Shown piece by piece: positions 5,909 to 6,435 of a DNA stretch of 6,435 bases (the stretch's first letter is position 1; each line of letters opens with the position of its first letter). The stretch is from an uncultured Prevotellaceae bacterium (GTDB lineage: Bacteria; Bacteroidota; Bacteroidia; Bacteroidales; Muribaculaceae). The position numbers and the translations under genes are program-made. The notes under the pieces are model-generated. The model did no database searches and was not told the DNA's origin. It was given only the letters and a program-made list of their open reading frames with translations. The stretch covers positions 1-6,435 of the forward strand of contig CAMGFF010000133.1 of the NCBI GenBank assembly GCA_946055125.1. The letters run 5' to 3'.

Positions 5909-6435
5909 ATGTATCACAACGACAATCGCATCGTAGCCACCCTCGACGCCGGCGGAACCAACCTCGTGTTTGGCGCAATGAAAGGCTGCGAGTTCATCAC
6001 CGAGCCTCTCACCCTCCCCTCTCAGGCTCAGGACCTCGACAAGTGTCTTGGTCAGATAGTAGAGGGATTCACCCAAATCTTCGCTCGGCTCGACGAGAAG
6101 CCCGTAGCCATCAGCTTCGCATTCCCCGGCCCTGCCGACTATCCCTCGGGCATCATCGGCGGATTCCTGCCCAATTTCCCCTCCTTCCGCGATGGCGTGG
6201 CTCTCGGCCCGTTCCTTGAGAAGAAATTCGGCGTGCCCGTGTTCATCAACAACGACGGCGACCTCTACGCCTTCGGTGAGGCAACCGGCGGCGTACTCCC
6301 CGAAATCAACCGCCGCATCAAGGAGCTGGGCGGCACCAAGCAGTATAAGAACCTCACCGGCTTCACTTTCGGCACCGGACTCGGCATTGGCCAGGTGGTA
6401 AACGGACAGCTCAACCTGGGCAACAACTCCTGCGT
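5909..6435 (+). CDS. ROK-family sugar kinase (partial, runs off the right edge)
   Basis: The ATG at 5909 opens a frame of 175 complete codons that is still open at the window end; family members are about 300-400 residues, so roughly half is present. ROK kinases phosphorylate hexoses at the 6-hydroxyl using ATP in the cytoplasm. The phosphate-binding loop LDAGGTN lies at residues 12-18, AFPGP at 71-75, the catalytic NND at 114-116 (Asp116 as the general base) and the GTGLG glycine motif at 155-159. There is no signal peptide and no N-terminal helix-turn-helix, which favours a kinase over a ROK repressor. It follows the second GH92 gene by 61 bases with no terminator or clear promoter between, so it is likely in the same operon. 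Context suggests mannose or glucose as substrate; specificity cannot be read from this half. The start is preceded by an A/T-rich stretch without a Shine-Dalgarno sequence. Confidence 0.93.
   Translation, partial: MYHNDNRIVATLDAGGTNLVFGAMKGCEFITEPLTLPSQAQDLDKCLGQIVEGFTQIFARLDEKPVAISFAFPGPADYPSGIIGGFLPNFPSFRDGVALGPFLEKKFGVPVFINNDGDLYAFGEATGGVLPEINRRIKELGGTKQYKNLTGFTFGTGLGIGQVVNGQLNLGNNSC

Noticed and set aside
1..6435. CRISPR array, tRNA or rRNA genes, insertion sequence with transposase
   Set aside because: No regularly spaced repeats, no tRNA-like cloverleaf and no transposase or integrase motifs were seen.

Overview
The window reads as chromosomal DNA of a gut-type Bacteroidota, most likely order Bacteroidales. 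The reasons are: tandem GH92 alpha-mannosidases beside a ROK sugar kinase; lipoprotein and Sec signal peptides; A/T-rich start-codon contexts without Shine-Dalgarno sequences; and a TAnnTTTG-type promoter -7 element. The GC-rich, C-ending codon usage would fit a higher-GC lineage such as Muribaculaceae, but that placement is inference.

Layout. Bases 1-69 probably hold the last 22 codons of an unidentified plus-strand gene. Bases 70-323 are non-coding, with several hairpins, the strongest a near-perfect 17-bp stem at 253-291. Bases 324-1012 (minus strand) hold a decayed GH78-type alpha-L-rhamnosidase: a signal-peptide start with a TAG at codon 8, a frame break, a fragment of the N-terminal beta domain, and then a direct in-frame junction to the C-terminal end of the enzyme. 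The catalytic barrel is missing. Bases 1013-1330 are a divergent intergenic region with a candidate promoter and three palindromes. Then come three plus-strand genes: a GH92 lipoprotein (1331-3595), a second GH92 of a different sequence type with a cleavable signal peptide (3592-5847, ATGA overlap with the first), and, after 61 bp, a ROK-family sugar kinase running off the right edge (5909-6435).

The three intact genes make a coherent mannose-scavenging unit. Two exo-acting, Ca-dependent alpha-mannosidases, probably one membrane-anchored and one periplasmic, would release mannose from mannans or N-glycans. The cytoplasmic ROK kinase could phosphorylate the imported hexose. No SusC/SusD pair or transporter is visible here. 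I see no clearly new biological system; the most unusual items are the multiply lesioned rhamnosidase relic, the long hairpin beyond it and the palindromic leader of the mannosidase operon.
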